Shown here: in pieces, positions 51,270-63,680 of the stretch
Layout of the letters: each line of letters opens with the position of its first letter
Position numbering within the stretch: position 1 is the stretch's first letter
Origin: Helicoverpa zea
Lineage: Eukaryota > Arthropoda > Insecta > Lepidoptera > Noctuidae
NCBI RefSeq assembly: GCF_022581195.2
Contig: NC_061465.1
Span: forward strand, 8,062,501-8,126,500
Direction: 5' to 3'
DNA length: 64,000 nucleotides
Position numbers and translations under genes: made by a program
The notes under the pieces: generated by a model
What the model was told of the DNA's origin: nothing
The model's database searches: none
Seen by the model: the letters and a program-made list of their open reading frames with translations, nothing else

Positions 51270-52543
51270 AGCTCGCATTAAACAGAAGAGTCTGGAAGTA
51301 AAATTACTTAAGTATAAAATACATTAATTAAACAACAATTTTACACAACAAAGAATTATTTTACGAACAATTTACTCATAAACCAAGTCATAAAACGCAA
51401 GTGGGGCGATGTTACAACTCAGCGAACTTACATAACACCAGCAAATACAAATCTTGTGATTTTAAATCGCGACATCTCTGCTTCCTGGTTCACTAGAACA
51501 TTTCGTATTCACACTGTTGTAGGTAGCATCGCTTTCTACGTCAATGATACTCTGATATATTGTCGAATACTGGCCAGCATTTCGCAATTTCACTGCGGAA
51601 GATCGAATCATGATTCAAATGCAAAAAAAATTGTGTCATTTAATTTCTTAGACTTTGTGAAGTGCTGTTTTTTTATGTAATATCCGGTCGATTAATATCA
51701 AGGTGTAATTTTTAACAGCGAATTATATCGAAGCAATAAGATATTTAAAGAGTTTAGACAATGTAATAAGCCAATACAAATAATATTAGTGAGGGCCGGT
51801 TAGCAATTGGTTCTTCCGGATTTTTTATTTTAATGTATGTACTAATTGAAGTACTTACTAACTAAATCAGACAGTAAATCATCACAGAACTGGTCAATGT
51901 TTTAAAATTGATTCCATATTTTAAATTGTGTATTGATTACCTATTGCCGAATTGAGCATGTCAATAATGTATTTCATTAACTTTAAAGTGACCTATAATG
52001 TGTCATTATAAAATAATCTTGTTATTAAGTTTTTCTGTTGAAATGTGATGAAATGCACAGGTGAACTATTCGTAAGTTTAGAAACTAAATTAGCTTAGTA
52101 AATAGCTAATGATATGTGAATGAAAAAACCATTTAGGCAATCTTGATTCACTATAATCTATGTCATCCAAAATATGATTTATTGAACACGACATCCTATT
52201 GAAATTGCAGCTCTTTTGCATTCAAATTTGTCATTCAGCAATTCAGAAGCATGCTGCATTCATTTCTTTAACGCCTGTTAACTTTAAGCAGCTTAAAAGT
52301 AATTCAGTTTGAGAATCGAATACAATTTTTCATTAGGCGTTATGAGCTGTATATAAAATAGTAGAGTATATAAAATGAAACTACAAATCAATCAATATTC
52401 TTTAATTAACTAAAATTATAACAATGTTTTCATAAATTAGAACTATTATCACTTAGAAATCAGTCGATGGCACCACCTATTGCATTTGAAGTCAACAATA
52501 CCTTTATACAGATTATATTATGATTAAAGCTAGCTACATATTT
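51270..52543. other. Intergenic, including 3' flank of the repeat-protein gene
   Basis: AT-rich; the 3' UTR of the minus-strand gene at 52544 must start here. Nothing else identified. Confidence 0.45.
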
Positions 52544-55500
52544 TTAATGATCCCAAATTGGACGAAGTATTGGTGAATCCAAAGGTAAGCCTTCTGGAGT
52601 TGTATGTTTCAATCTTAATGGAGCTATAGTTTGTATCGTGAGGGGTTTCTCTGTTCTAGCGAACACATTTCTCCCCCCTCCAATATTAACAACTTGTTCT
52701 TCAGATGGAAATTGACGTATCAATTCTATCGGTACTGGATTTGGGGATGATGCTATCCAATCCTTTGGTTCAGGTGAATGTTCTTGTATTGGAAACTCAC
52801 TCGTTTTAGGTAAATTTTGAGAAATGGTTTCAACAGTTTCTGAATTTTCATCTACATAAACTGAAGGCGATCTGGTAATTGCTTCGTGTTTTGCTAAGCC
52901 ATCTTGCTCATTAAAGTCAACTGGCAATTTTTCAAAGCCAGACCTATGATTATTAGTATTAAAGTGTGAATTTGTCAAGTACTGCAATTTAGAATTGACA
53001 TTTGACTCACTTCTAGCAAGGTCATCTTTGTGTTGAGATACAATTTCTGAGATCGTTTGATGCTTGTATAATGGTGCTAGAAGTAGTGATAAATAATCTT
53101 CCTCTTCAAATGGTTTACGAACGAGTGGTGGTAACGCTGAAGGTGTGGTCGTTTCTTGTTCTTCTTGTAGTGGTGAACTACTTAGATCATCATTATGATC
53201 ATTATCAGAATTAAGAGGTTTCTTACGTTTTGTCGTGGCTTCAAGTCCACTATTTAGCTCTGGCTCTGTTTGAGCATTATATGAAGTAGGAACCTCTGCA
53301 AGTGTTTGTGGTTTCACAGACTCTTGTGCTTCTTGAACTTGAACAGCTACCGGTGGCTTGTAAACATTTCTTGCGCTGTATTTATTTACTTTCCTATTTC
53401 CAATTTCCACTGTCCGTTGAGTTGCATATTGCTCAGGCTCCGTAGTTTCTTCAGTGCACACATTTTCATCCTCATGAGGTTTCGTACTGGATGCAGTGAA
53501 TTCCTTTTGCTTTCTATTTGTTCCAGAAAATTCATTTTGGTGGGTCGCCGTTTCTGGTTGTTGATATTGTTTCCTTTGACTCTCTTCACTTGGTTGAAAA
53601 TTGTGGGATTGGTTCTCCTCTGGTTGATACAGAGATTGCGGTTCATAGGTAGGAGTTTTGTAAGGTCTAGGGGTACTATAAGGCTTGGGAGTATTAGAAG
53701 GGTTTTGGTGATTTTGATCCTCTTGAATATCTTCACTTGGTTGAACATCAATGGGTTGCTTCTCTTCTGATTGATACAGAGTTTCCGGTAAATGGGTAGG
53801 AGTTTTATAAGGGCTAGGGGTACTGTTAGGGTTAGGAGTACTGGAAGGGTTTTGGTGATATTGGTTCTCTTGAATCTCCTTACTTGAATGAAAATAATTG
53901 TTGGATTGTTTCTCCTTTGATTGATACAGAGATTGCGGTAAACGGGTAGGAGTTTTATAAGGATTAAGGCTGTTGAATAAGCTAGGAGTATTGTTAGGCC
54001 TAGGGGTAATGTTAGAACGAGGAGAATTGTAAGGGCTAAGGGTACTGGAAGGGCTTTCGTGATATTGGTTCCCTTGAATCTCTTTATTAGTCTGAAAATA
54101 GTTGTTGGGTTGTTCCTTCTCTGGTTCGTACTGAGATAGCGGTAAACGTGTAGAAGATTTGTAGGGGCTGGGAGTACTGTAAGAGTTTGGGGTATTTTTA
54201 GAGCTAGGAGTTATTTTAGGTCTTGGAGTACTGTACGAGATAGGGGTACTGGAAGGGCTTTGGTGATTTTGATTTCTGCGAATCTCTTTACTAGTTTGAA
54301 AATAATTGTTGGATTGTTCCTTCTCTAGTTCATACCGAAATAACGGTAAACGGGTAGAAGATTTGTAAGGACTGGGTATACTGTAAGGTTTTGGGGTATT
54401 TTTAGGGCTAGGGGTTATTTTCAGTCTCGGGGTACTAGTTGTACTGTAAGCTGTAGGGGTACTAGAAGGGCTTTGGTCATATTGGTTCCCTTGAACCTTT
54501 TTATTAGATTGAAAGTAGTTGTTGGGTTGTATTTTCTCTGGCTGATATGGAGATTGTTGCAATCGGGTTGCAGAATTGAAATTGTTGGGGGTGTTATAAG
54601 GGCCAGGGGTACTATAAGGATTAGGGGTATTAGAACTGCTAGGGGTATTATAAAGGAAAGGGCTTCTATTAAAGTTAAAGACGCTGTTGGGCTTAGGAGT
54701 ACTATAAGGTTTAGGCATGTTTTTAGGGCTAGGAGAATTGTCAGTACTAGGAATAATTTTAGGGCTAGGAGCAATGTTAGGGTTAGGAGTACTTTTAGGA
54801 CTGGGGGTATAGTAAGGATTAGGAGTAATTTCAGAGCTAGGTGTACTGTAAAATCCAGGTGTATTTTTGTGAGGGTTGGGAGTATTTTTAGTTGAAGGAC
54901 TATTGTAAGGGACTTGGATATTGGAAGGAGTATTTTTAAATTTCTTATTTTCGAAATAGAATTCAAAATGAGTAGTATGTTCTACGTTACTGTTTTGGTT
55001 GGAATAGTCCATTTTACTAGGGCTAGGAGTAATTGTAGAGCTAGGTGTACTGTAAAAGTTGGGGTTGGTTTTACGGTCAAAGGAAAATTCAGAAAACGGG
55101 CTATTGTCAGGAGTACGGATATTATAGGGAGTATTTCTAAAATTTTGATTTACATAATAGTATTGGAAAGGAGTACGTTCCGTGTTACTGTTTTGATTAG
55201 AATAATTTGTTCTACTTGCTTTTCTGTTCGGTGCAGGTGATGTTAGATATTCTCTTTCTTTAAATCGTGGTCGTGTAGTAGTGCTTGTAAATCTATATCT
55301 TGGAGTCGTTGTTGTCCTCTCTGTGGTTCTTATTGTAGCTGCAGCAGTTTGCGACAAGTTATCATTGATTTCTTGTATGTTCAAAAGTTTATAGTAATTT
55401 TGTAATTCAGTGTTATATTGTGGATTCTGGTTTGGATTCCATTGCATCTGATAATGCTGTCTTGTCTCAGGTTTAATTCTTTGCGGTAGCTGCTGATCCA

Positions 55501-55847
55501 TTGAAGTAAAGTCCACCTCATCTTCTGGGTACGGTTTGACTACTGCCCCGGCTGCTTGCAAAGCATTCACTTGATCAGGCGTTAGGAACAAAACTATTTC
55601 TTTCATTCCATCTAATACATCTGGTTGGGGAGATTGCGTGTAATCAGACATTGGAGACGGCGATGACGACTGCGATGTCTCATAGAATGACTGTCCAACA
55701 TTGTCATGTAAACTTGCTTTCACAGATATCAGGAACACTGGTGCTAGAATGCACCAAATCTAAACAATGATTAGGAATAATTAACGAGTTGTTAGTAGTT
55801 TATGATAATAAATATTGTTTTGTATTGTCACTTACGTGTATCCTCAT
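52544..55847 (-). CDS. Large secreted Pro/Ser/Thr/Asn-rich repeat protein
   Basis: Two exons: 55836-55847 (MRIH, donor GTAAGT) and 52544-55759, 1075 aa. The join makes a signal peptide, MRIHIWCILAPVFLISVKAS. A short ordered segment follows (EIVLFLTPDQVNALQAAGAV, then VKPYPEDEVDF, about residues 50-85) and a Thr/Arg zone (TTERTTTTPRYRF). Residues about 150-400 hold short TPxP/NTPNP repeats, and about 400-730 a long-period repeat: STPSPYKxxTRLPxxxY, EKEQxNNYF and KEIQxNQYHxSPSS. The C-terminus is more complex, ending PLDSPILRPIWDH. Almost no Cys, rich in Tyr and Gln. It may be a cuticle, chorion, silk-gland or mucin-like matrix protein; I do not recognise a named family. Confidence 0.8.
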
Positions 55848-56331
55848 GGTTATGTAAAGTATGTGCAGCCTGTGACCTGCTGTAGCGCAGTTGTTCGTGT
55901 GGTCTGCAACGAAGAAGAACAAATACATTTATATAAGTATCTTACACTTATATCGAATAGATTCGCATTGAACACTTCCGCATTGATTACGTACAAAATT
56001 ATATGTCTTCAAATATCAATATTGAACATTGTCGCAATCGTTTTAATATTTTAGTGAAAGTTGTGGTCATTAAAGAAAATCATTACGTTTTAAGCAATAG
56101 TCATGACTTCTTTGTATGAGGTACCGACGGTAATGACGAAGCTAGTCGTGTGGATATTGAGTTTTCTTCATATTGAACGTAATGAAGAATCTTCGTAAGA
56201 ATTCGGGCTTGGCCTTCGGCTAGCTGTCTTCACTGGACAGAATATTAAAAGCCAATTTGAAAAGCTAATTAAACTATTTACATATAAAAACATTGATCCG
56301 TTTCCGTATTATTGAAAAATAAATGCACATG

Positions 56332-56371
56332 ATGCCGACCCCAACATGATTGGGAAAAGGCTCGGAGGATT
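56332..56371 (+). repeat. Lepidopteran repeat tail, second copy
   Basis: GCCGACCCCAACATGATTGG followed by GAAAAGGCTCGGAGGAT matches 16951-16998. Confidence 0.55.
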
Positions 56372-57624
56372 AAATGCACATGAACAAATTGTAGGCAAAG
56401 ATGAACCTCATCCTAATGCTTAGTGTACTCAAACAAAACATTTTAGCTTTATTTTTTAAATTCAAATATCTATGCATCTAAAGCCAAGAATAGAAGTGCA
56501 CACAACAACGACTTACCTAATCAAATGTATCATCATTATTTCTAAGTCTTCACTTTTATATAAACTTCAGCTGCGACCCCACGAAAGGCGTCTGTTCATA
56601 AGATTTAAAAGTAGGAGACTATCCGACCATTTAATACCTACTAGTAATCTATTAGGTAACGTCGGTGACCTAGGTTAGATCATCTTGCTAATTATCATCT
56701 AAAATAAGATAAGAAAGGTCACGTTGCTAGTGTAAGAGGATTGATCTAGTTCGCAAGAGTACGATAGTCTTTTGTTTTATATTAAAATCACTCGTTACTT
56801 TGATTACTGCATGTGAGCGGTAACCGGTAACTGCTGGCGTCGATCATATGCCACAGGAGCTGTTTCTGTGAGGTTGAATGGTGGCTGCCAATGGAGGGGG
56901 TACCATACATTATGAATCATTAACTGTCCAATAGTAACTGGCGTTATGATTAGACAGAATAATTAATTGAGACTTGTGAGTCTTGAAACTAAAGAGTTTT
57001 TAGATGAAGGATAAAAAAAACCTGCCATTGAAGTAACTACCGTAAGGAAGACTGTTGCTGTGATAGTATATTGTCATTAATTAGTTTTTATTTATGTATA
57101 AAAAGCTGAATATAAACGCAGTATTTCCATGCAATTATATTGTCACAAGTAAATCTATATTATTCTATATCGTGTAAAATCAGAAAGCGTCGTTAGATCA
57201 TCATCAAACTAAACTATAAGTCAGTTTAGTTTGGATGATCTAAAATTATTTTGGCCAAAAAATTTCCACGAATGGAAAAGCTTCTCGTTTCTTGGAAGTC
57301 GTTATTAAAATGGCAGCGCCTTCGGAAGTAACTAGGCACCTATGTAAGTTTTAAGCACGTAAGTACCCATATTCTAAGTTGTAACCGTGATTCAAAATTT
57401 TGACAGTTGTAATCAATGATAGTGTGATAAAGCATTGTATCAATATAATAATAAGCTTAGAAGCAAGCTTAACTTGTAAAGAATTGATTAAGAAATTATA
57501 AGTGCCTGCTCATTTGTGAATGGAAGAAAGTTGCTACAGAGCACCTCTATAAATGGTGAGTTTATAGCTGTAGAATTTACACAGGCGTCTGTTGCGTGTC
57601 TTGTTTATGTTCTGCAGTTGAAAT

Positions 57625-57655
57625 CATAAGATGACCCCTCCCGCTGTGTTGCTTC
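57625..57655 (-). repeat. R1-like LINE 3'-end remnant
   Basis: AGATGACCCCTCCCGCTGTG is nearly identical to the 3' untranslated end of the LINE at 38537-39283 (AATGACCCCTCCCGCTGTGG). Confidence 0.5.
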
Positions 57656-57714
57656 TGTTCGCTGTTTCTGGATAAAATCCACACCTCGCTTCGTGTGATC
57701 TTTGTGTACTCAAG

Positions 57715-57780
57715 GCACCCTGTTGGTGTAGTGGTTAAGTAAACATTTTGATCACGAGACCTAAAAATCTGCAAATATGG
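57715..57780 (+). repeat. tRNA-like SINE head fragment
   Basis: CCCTGTTGGTGTAGTGGTTA resembles a tRNA A-box region (TGGTGTAGTGGTTA) and is followed by GATCACGAGACC. No full cloverleaf forms; more likely a broken SINE than a tRNA gene. Confidence 0.35.
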
Positions 57781-58093
57781 ACTTCTCTTTTTAATAAGTA
57801 AACACACCTGCTGATCCTATCACCCATATATGATTTTATACCACCACTAGGTACCTACCTGTATTCTGAACATTGTTGTTATATCTAAAGTGAATTTGTA
57901 AAATTGAAAACAACACACATACCTATTACCTACGCATGAATTAATTTCGGAACTAACTACCGGACATACCTTCTATCACAATCATCCGTGCCATTAAGTT
58001 GCATAAAGACAAGTTATAAATGCGTCATAGCGTAGTTAGTCGGAAGTGTGAAGCTGTTTTGGTCGACACACCTCTGTAAAAAGTTTTGATTGT

Positions 58094-58135
58094 ATCATCA
58101 TCAGCCTATCGCAGTCCACTGCTGGACATAGAGTG
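58094..58135 (-). repeat. RTE-like LINE tail
   Basis: Read on the minus strand it carries CTATGTCCAGCAGTGGACTG and TAGGCTGATGATGAT-like words, the same 3' end as the LINE at 43112-43310. Confidence 0.6.
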
Positions 58136-59888
58136 TTTCTTTTCCCAAATTTTTAAACACGCTTTCAGACTCAACATTACCTCTTTATAAAATTTAGGTA
58201 GAAATATACACTAGCAGCAGATAAATAAAGATAAAAAAGAAGACTAGAACTCTGATTCAAACTGTGTTTTGGTGTTCAACGTTACGTTTTATTTTATACG
58301 ATCAAATGTGTGCTTGTTTACCAAAAACATTTCGTCGTAATCAATTTTAATTCAACGTTTTTTCTTTACACGTGCTTTTATATGAACATACTGGATTTTT
58401 TTTTACAAATAAAAGAAGAGTTATTATATACATAAGTAATTCAGTTTTACCAGTACTTACAGAAGATAAAGTTCTAGCTAATAATGAATGCAAACAGTTG
58501 TATGAAGAAACTATTTATTAATGAATACTAATAAAAGATAAAATATTCATGCCATCGTTTTGATTTATAGATAGAAAGCTTATCTCAGAGTCTAAAGTTC
58601 AAAACTCCAAGCCTTGTGACAAAGGGCACTATTTTACAGTCAAGTTCATCGTCTTTAGTGCGATTGAAGCTTTTTAAATTATGATTAAATAATACCTAAT
58701 TAACATAAATCATGTTGGTATACACAATGTGTGTATAATTTCATTTACGTTGTTTGGAAATAATTTTTCAAGTATCCGTTTTCCATACCTAAATCATGAT
58801 TATTTTGAATTAAATTTTCAGTTTATTATCAGTTGTTTTAGAAGAACTGCCGTTTTTGTTATTAGTGAACTCTTGCCTAAACACTGTTGGATATTTTCTC
58901 TTTTGAATAAATCAATAAAACTTGGAGTCGCAAAATATAAACAGAGTTTAAATATATTCTGGTACCTAGGTATGAGTTTCATCACTCATTCATAAACGTC
59001 AATCACTTTAATTTACTACCGTTTTACGTAACTTTAATAGGCCTTAAACAGCTGCCCAAAATCGTAACAAAATACTTCTTCGGTATGTAGGTTTCGATTA
59101 CATCAAAAACTGGTTCCATGTGACCCCATGCAGCATCCGATTGCCATAATAAAATTGATTGTTTTTACCTACTAGGTACCTATCTCGTTTAATTTCACTC
59201 TCGCTAAGTTTATTCGATTTGTCACCAAATTATTATATAGGTACTTTGGTCTTGCCCGTTGTTGTTCGTAAACAATAAAGATACTGAACTTTGACATTTT
59301 ATAGCTGTACTTCGATTTATATAATATATTTTTCAAATCTCAAAGCTTTTCTTTCAAAAATAGTTGACAATGACCGTAACTCACATAGCTCCAACAATTT
59401 TTTCCCTTAAGATGAATGATAAGGCACTGTTTCATTTTAATTTTACGTAGCTCACTAGATGTAGTTTATGAAATCATATAAGTATTTCCAGTATTTCTTC
59501 CGCTACATTTTTAACGCATGTTGGGATGTATCCGATTTTGACATTAACTGATATTTTTATGTGACCATTCTATTAAGTTACGAATTTCATTTTTGAGTTC
59601 AAATTCAGAATGATGATTATTATTGACATTGTCAACATGTGAGCAAACAGCTGTCGGAAATCTGTTGACATTCACAAAGAATGGACAAACAACTCACTAT
59701 TGTCATTCGAAATCAAAACAGTTTGTCTTCAGTGTTTTGTTTTCGGCAATTTGGCTCAATTTGATGAATGAGTATTATGACCCACTGTCTTAGAAACAGG
59801 TGGCATTCACGTGTAGTGAAATAAGCGAATGTGATGTTAAATAGAAAACGTCATATTATTATTAATTTAGTGATGTTAGCGAAGTTCA

Positions 59889-59894
59889 TTTATT
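59889..59894 (-). terminator. Possible poly(A) signal of the Pro/Val-rich gene
   Basis: AATAAA on the minus strand, about 190 nt past the stop codon at 60082. Confidence 0.4.
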
Positions 59895-60081
59895 TTGAGT
59901 GAGATGGAGTTGATAACTTCTTCCAACAACACGGGAAATAAAACGAATCAATAGTAAAACGATACGTTTTATATTTATCTATTTACATGTACAAGCTAAT
60001 GACTATCAAAGTATTTACAATTCTATTGACTATTTGGTATGATCACGACTGTTGCTGGCGCGCCAGCTGAGCAGGCTCCGC

Positions 60082-61131
60082 TTACCAGCAGCAGTTCTTC
60101 TTCTTGTAGTGAGTGACGTGCTTGATGATGTGCAGAGGGTAGGGCTTCCACACCGCGTAGGGCACCTCGACGTGTTTCTCAATAGGGACATGGATCTTCT
60201 TGATCACTTCGTAAGGCCTGTCTACGGGAACGTGCACCTTTTTGATCACTTCAACGGGGACTTCCCTGACAACCTCAACGGGGACTGGCCTCTCAACATG
60301 TACGTGCTCAGTCTTGTACACGGGGTAGGGCACCTCCTTCACGACCTCGACTTGGACAGGGTAGGGCTGCGGCACGGGCACTCTGACCTCCTGACGGACG
60401 GGCACAGGTACAGGCTGCGGCACGGCCACCTGCACGTGGCGGGTCACCTCAACAGGTACACGACGAATAACGTTCTGTACTACAGATTGCAGTTCGTACC
60501 TTGTAGCAGAAACATCAGGGCGACCAACGGTTACAGTGGTGCCAATTACTCTTGGGGCTCCAAGGGTTGTATCGGCAATCAGACTACCGGAGTTATCGTT
60601 GCCTGGTCCAGGAAGGTTTGAGTCGAGGAGAAGGCCTCCATCAGGGTATCCATTGCCAGAGGGGGCAGGGGCAGATAAGTCGGATGATAGTGAACCGGAT
60701 GATTCAGGAGCAGGAGGTCCGTAAGTTGGACGGATGGGCGAGCTGGGACCACTGGGGTATCCGCCGTGTCCAAGTGATGCACTGCCGGGAAGAATTGCCT
60801 CTGCGCGTGCTGGACCGTGGTCGTCAACCACAGCTTCCTGAATGTTCAAGGGACGAGATGCGCTGCCTACTTGTGGTGTCCCGTATGACGGGGAGGGTGC
60901 GAACGAAGCTGAGGGTGAATTTAAGGCTGATGCCAAGAACGAGTCTGGACTTTGATGCTGGCCATTTAGATAACCGCCATTAGTGCTGTACACTAGCGCT
61001 GACAGGAAGAGGAGTTTGACCTGAAACAAGCAATTGTGAGTTTATTATTTGTACTGAAACTTGGCTGAAAAAGGAAAAAAATAAAATTTTCTTTTTTTCA
61101 TAGTATTACATGAACTTACAACAAATGCCAT
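60082..61131 (-). CDS. Secreted Pro/Val-rich cuticle-like protein
   Basis: Two exons: 61120-61131 (MAFV, donor GTAAGT) and 60082-61020, 316 aa. The signal peptide is MAFVVKLLFLSALVYSTNGG. Residues about 20-165 are Ser/Pro/Gly-rich and probably disordered. From about residue 185 to the end come dense Val/Pro/His/Lys repeats: RRVPVEVTRHVQVAVPQPVP, VPVPQPYPVQVEVVKEVPYP, VERPVPVEVVREVPVEVIKK. It ends HYKKKNCCW. Alternating V-P-V repeats of this kind are typical of low-complexity insect cuticle proteins. The C-terminal Cys pair could allow dimerisation. An antisense frame across the same DNA is an artefact of the repeats. Confidence 0.85.
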
Positions 61132-61227
61132 GGCTTTTAGCTAATCGCTCTGAAGCCAGCAAAAAGAGCTAGTTGTTGTCCCTTCCGAGTGTCGGTTGGT
61201 TGTGCTGTGACATCGCGCGGCCCCGCA

Positions 61228-61235
61228 TATTTATA
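61228..61235 (-). promoter_or_regulatory. TATA box of the Pro/Val-rich gene
   Basis: TATAAATA on the minus strand about 100 bp upstream of the ATG at 61131; transcription would start near 61200, giving a leader of about 70 nt. Confidence 0.65.
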
Positions 61236-61239
61236 CATG

Positions 61240-61890
61240 TCGCTCTTTGCTACAGCGCCTATGAATACATCTGAATCGATCTCGGCATCACTGCGTCCTA
61301 TACGTCACCGATGCCAAAATATATTATGTTAATTTCTGTACTGATCTTGTTAACATAGTTTTCTATGATTATGCAAGGGAAACTGTGTGTTGAAGGTATA
61401 TTGAACATCTGCTGCGGTTTTGTTGCTTCACATAAAAATGAATATGAAAATCTATTCAAGGCTAATTTGACTTGCAATCGTTTAAAGTTATAGTTTATTT
61501 TCCTAATGTGGTATATATTTTTAGACTCTTCATATTATTGAGCCATTAATTGATTGATTCAATCGGTAGTAAATCAATCTGTAATATATTATTTCTTAAC
61601 CATAAACCTATGGAAGGCCCTCGATTAGATAAAATAAAACATTTGTGTATGTTTATTTCAAACATTATTACCACTTCATGGATTTTACCCAGACATTATT
61701 TTTGTTTTCTTAGGTACTGTGAGAAAATCTATCATATCTTTTTGTATGAGCTTGTATTTACATAAAACAATATGACTCAAAGTACGTACTAAGCTGATTT
61801 TATACGTATACTTATCTGTTGATGAATATTTACATCACGTGTATAAGGTTAATTTCAAATTTCTTTACAGGTTTTCCACATCCTACCCGG
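61240..61890. other. Intergenic
   Basis: Upstream flank of the Pro/Val-rich gene. No gene or repeat recognised. Confidence 0.45.
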
Positions 61891-61892
61891 GC

Positions 61893-61982
61893 GCCGTGAT
61901 TGTTCGAAAGAGTTACCGCGGCCTAAGTACATAAAAGGCTTAAGAAGGAACATGGCGGATTTTAATCAGAAAATCAGGACAG
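61893..61982 (+). repeat. R1-like LINE 3'-UTR fragment
   Basis: GTTCGAAAGAGTTACCGCGG, AAGTACATAAAAGG and GATTTTAATCAG match, in order, the 3' part of the LINE at 38537-39283 read on its coding strand. Confidence 0.6.
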
Positions 61983-62119
61983 ATCATTTGGTGATTTAAA
62001 AGAAAAGAGATTTTCCAAATTGACAGATACATGTAGTTATAGCAATTCAATTCATCGTTGTTCTGAAAATATTTCCCAAGTCATTTTTGCTAAAAAATCC
62101 TACTAATAGGTGTTACAAA

Positions 62120-62292
62120 TGTATGTGAAAGTTTGTGACAATGTATGGACGTATGTTTGTTATTCTTTCACGCAAAAACGGCTGGACGGACTTGGTTGAA
62201 ATTTGGTATGTAGATAGGTGATACCATGGATTAACAAAACGCTACTTATTATCAACACACTCCGCGGGCGAAACCGCGAACGGAAGTTAGTC
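62120..62292 (+). mobile_element. Helitron-like element copy
   Basis: ATGTGAAAGTTTGTGACAAT, CGCAAAAACGGCTGGACGGA and the terminal GC hairpin CGCGGGCGAAACCGCGAACG match the element at 22278-22565; the terminal CTAG has decayed to TTAG. Confidence 0.65.
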
Positions 62293-62379
62293 TTCTATAT
62301 TTATTAAAGAAAGTCGTGTTAATTACACTACTTATAACTGAAGAATGGCTGAACAGTTTAATCTGATAAATCAAAGGGG

Positions 62380-62495
62380 ATTCAGCTTAGACCCGGGAGA
62401 AGGTCATAGGAGTTTTTGTCACCATCCGGTTACGCGAAGATATTATCTCGGGACGAGGATGAAACCGAGGGTAGAAGCTAGTTGTAAATAAAAAC
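62380..62495 (+). mobile_element. Helitron-like end remnant
   Basis: Contains GTTTTTGTCACCATCCGGTT and ends GAAACCGAGGGTAGAAGCTAGT, a degenerate CTAG-type terminus; reversed relatives lie at 21290 and 63628. Confidence 0.45.
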
Positions 62496-63625
62496 GTGAT
62501 AAAACGGGAAATTAGTTCACTATGTTATTCATAGAAGTTACTTAATAGATCAGGTGTGCCGAAAATCTTTTTTATAACTAGAAAGCTAACATTATGCCAA
62601 AACCTGTCTGAATAATGGTGTAGCATAACTAGATGATAATGATATGTTTATTACACTTCCAGAGCTATTCAAGTAAAATAAACACATTACCTACCTTTGC
62701 GGTGCAGTAGGGTTAAAAACCAGATCATTGTCTATTGAGACAATAACGTGACCGAATTTAAGATATTAAGGCAAACTATTGTCATCGTATTCACAAATAT
62801 TTTTACATTCAAGTGTCGTAAGTCACTAAGGTATTCATATTTGACTCTCAGTTTATAGGTCATTGTGGGACGAGGCAGCTGGGCGTTTTATACTTACATA
62901 TCTGCCTATTATATTATACACATCAAAATTATAACAAAATTGGCCTACATTTTATTCAAAAGTTGTTCTTCTCGTACAAAGAAGACAGGAGCATTTTTTT
63001 TTTGCTGTGTTGCTTAAGGTGGAAAAGCGTGAGCGTGGTAAGACAGTTTGAAATAATGCCGAATCAAAATTCTAACCATAGTTATACCATAGTTTCAATT
63101 GTAGTTATACCATAGTTTAAATTGCAATTTGTAGTTTTTAGTGCTAGTTAAAATGTTTTTTTTTCATAAATATATAAGTTTTTTATTTATTTGGGACATT
63201 GCGCAAACTGTCCTCTGATGATGTCACATTTGTTTTTATAATAAGTACAATATAAAGTTTCCAATTTCACCTGTTGGTGAGATTTATATGTTAATAAGTT
63301 AACTTGCTACTCAATCGTGCTTTTGACCTACCGCTTCCGCTATGTCGTATATTTTGCATAATTTCGATTATTGGCCTACTTTTGTTTTAATTTAGAATAA
63401 AATTATGTCATAGTACTTTTATGATTGAGCAGATTTTTCCTGCGGCATCATCCGCGGATCAAAAAGAAAGAACATGGATAAAAAAATATCTAAAATTCCA
63501 ATCTGTTTTCTTTGTCATCACCAGGTCATCTTCACGTCTTTCATCTTAATCGATTCAGTTGTCAAAGTAATAATAACGTCAATCTCTATGTTGCATTCAA
63601 ATTCTTTGTAAGGATTTATGTATGT
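62496..63625. other. Intergenic
   Basis: AT-rich with no recognisable gene or repeat. Confidence 0.45.
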
Positions 63626-63627
63626 CC

Positions 63628-63680
63628 TAGCTTCTGCCCGCGGTTTCACCCGCGTCCCGGATGGTGACAATTAATTAAAA
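63628..63680 (-). mobile_element. Helitron-like end remnant, reverse
   Basis: CTAGCTTCTGCCCGCGGTTT, CACCCGCGTCCCGGATGGTGACAA: the reverse of the CTAG-plus-hairpin terminus, followed by the TGGTGACAA word also found at 21330. Confidence 0.55.

Larger units (their letters stand above)
55848..59888. other. Intergenic with small repeat remnants
   Basis: It contains the 5' leader and promoter of the repeat-protein gene (minus), a retroposon tail at 56332, an R1-like LINE end at about 57625, a tRNA-like SINE head at about 57720 and an RTE tail at 58094. No supported gene. Confidence 0.45.

Noticed and set aside
53306..55240. Several plus-strand ORFs of 108-154 codons
   Set aside because: Antisense shadows of the large repeat protein; their hydrophobic, Arg/Ile-rich make-up mirrors the reverse complement of its repeats.
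60052..60621. 189-codon plus-strand ORF rich in Leu/Val/Asp/His
   Set aside because: It is the antisense shadow of the Val/Pro repeat exon; it has no signal peptide or splice context of its own.
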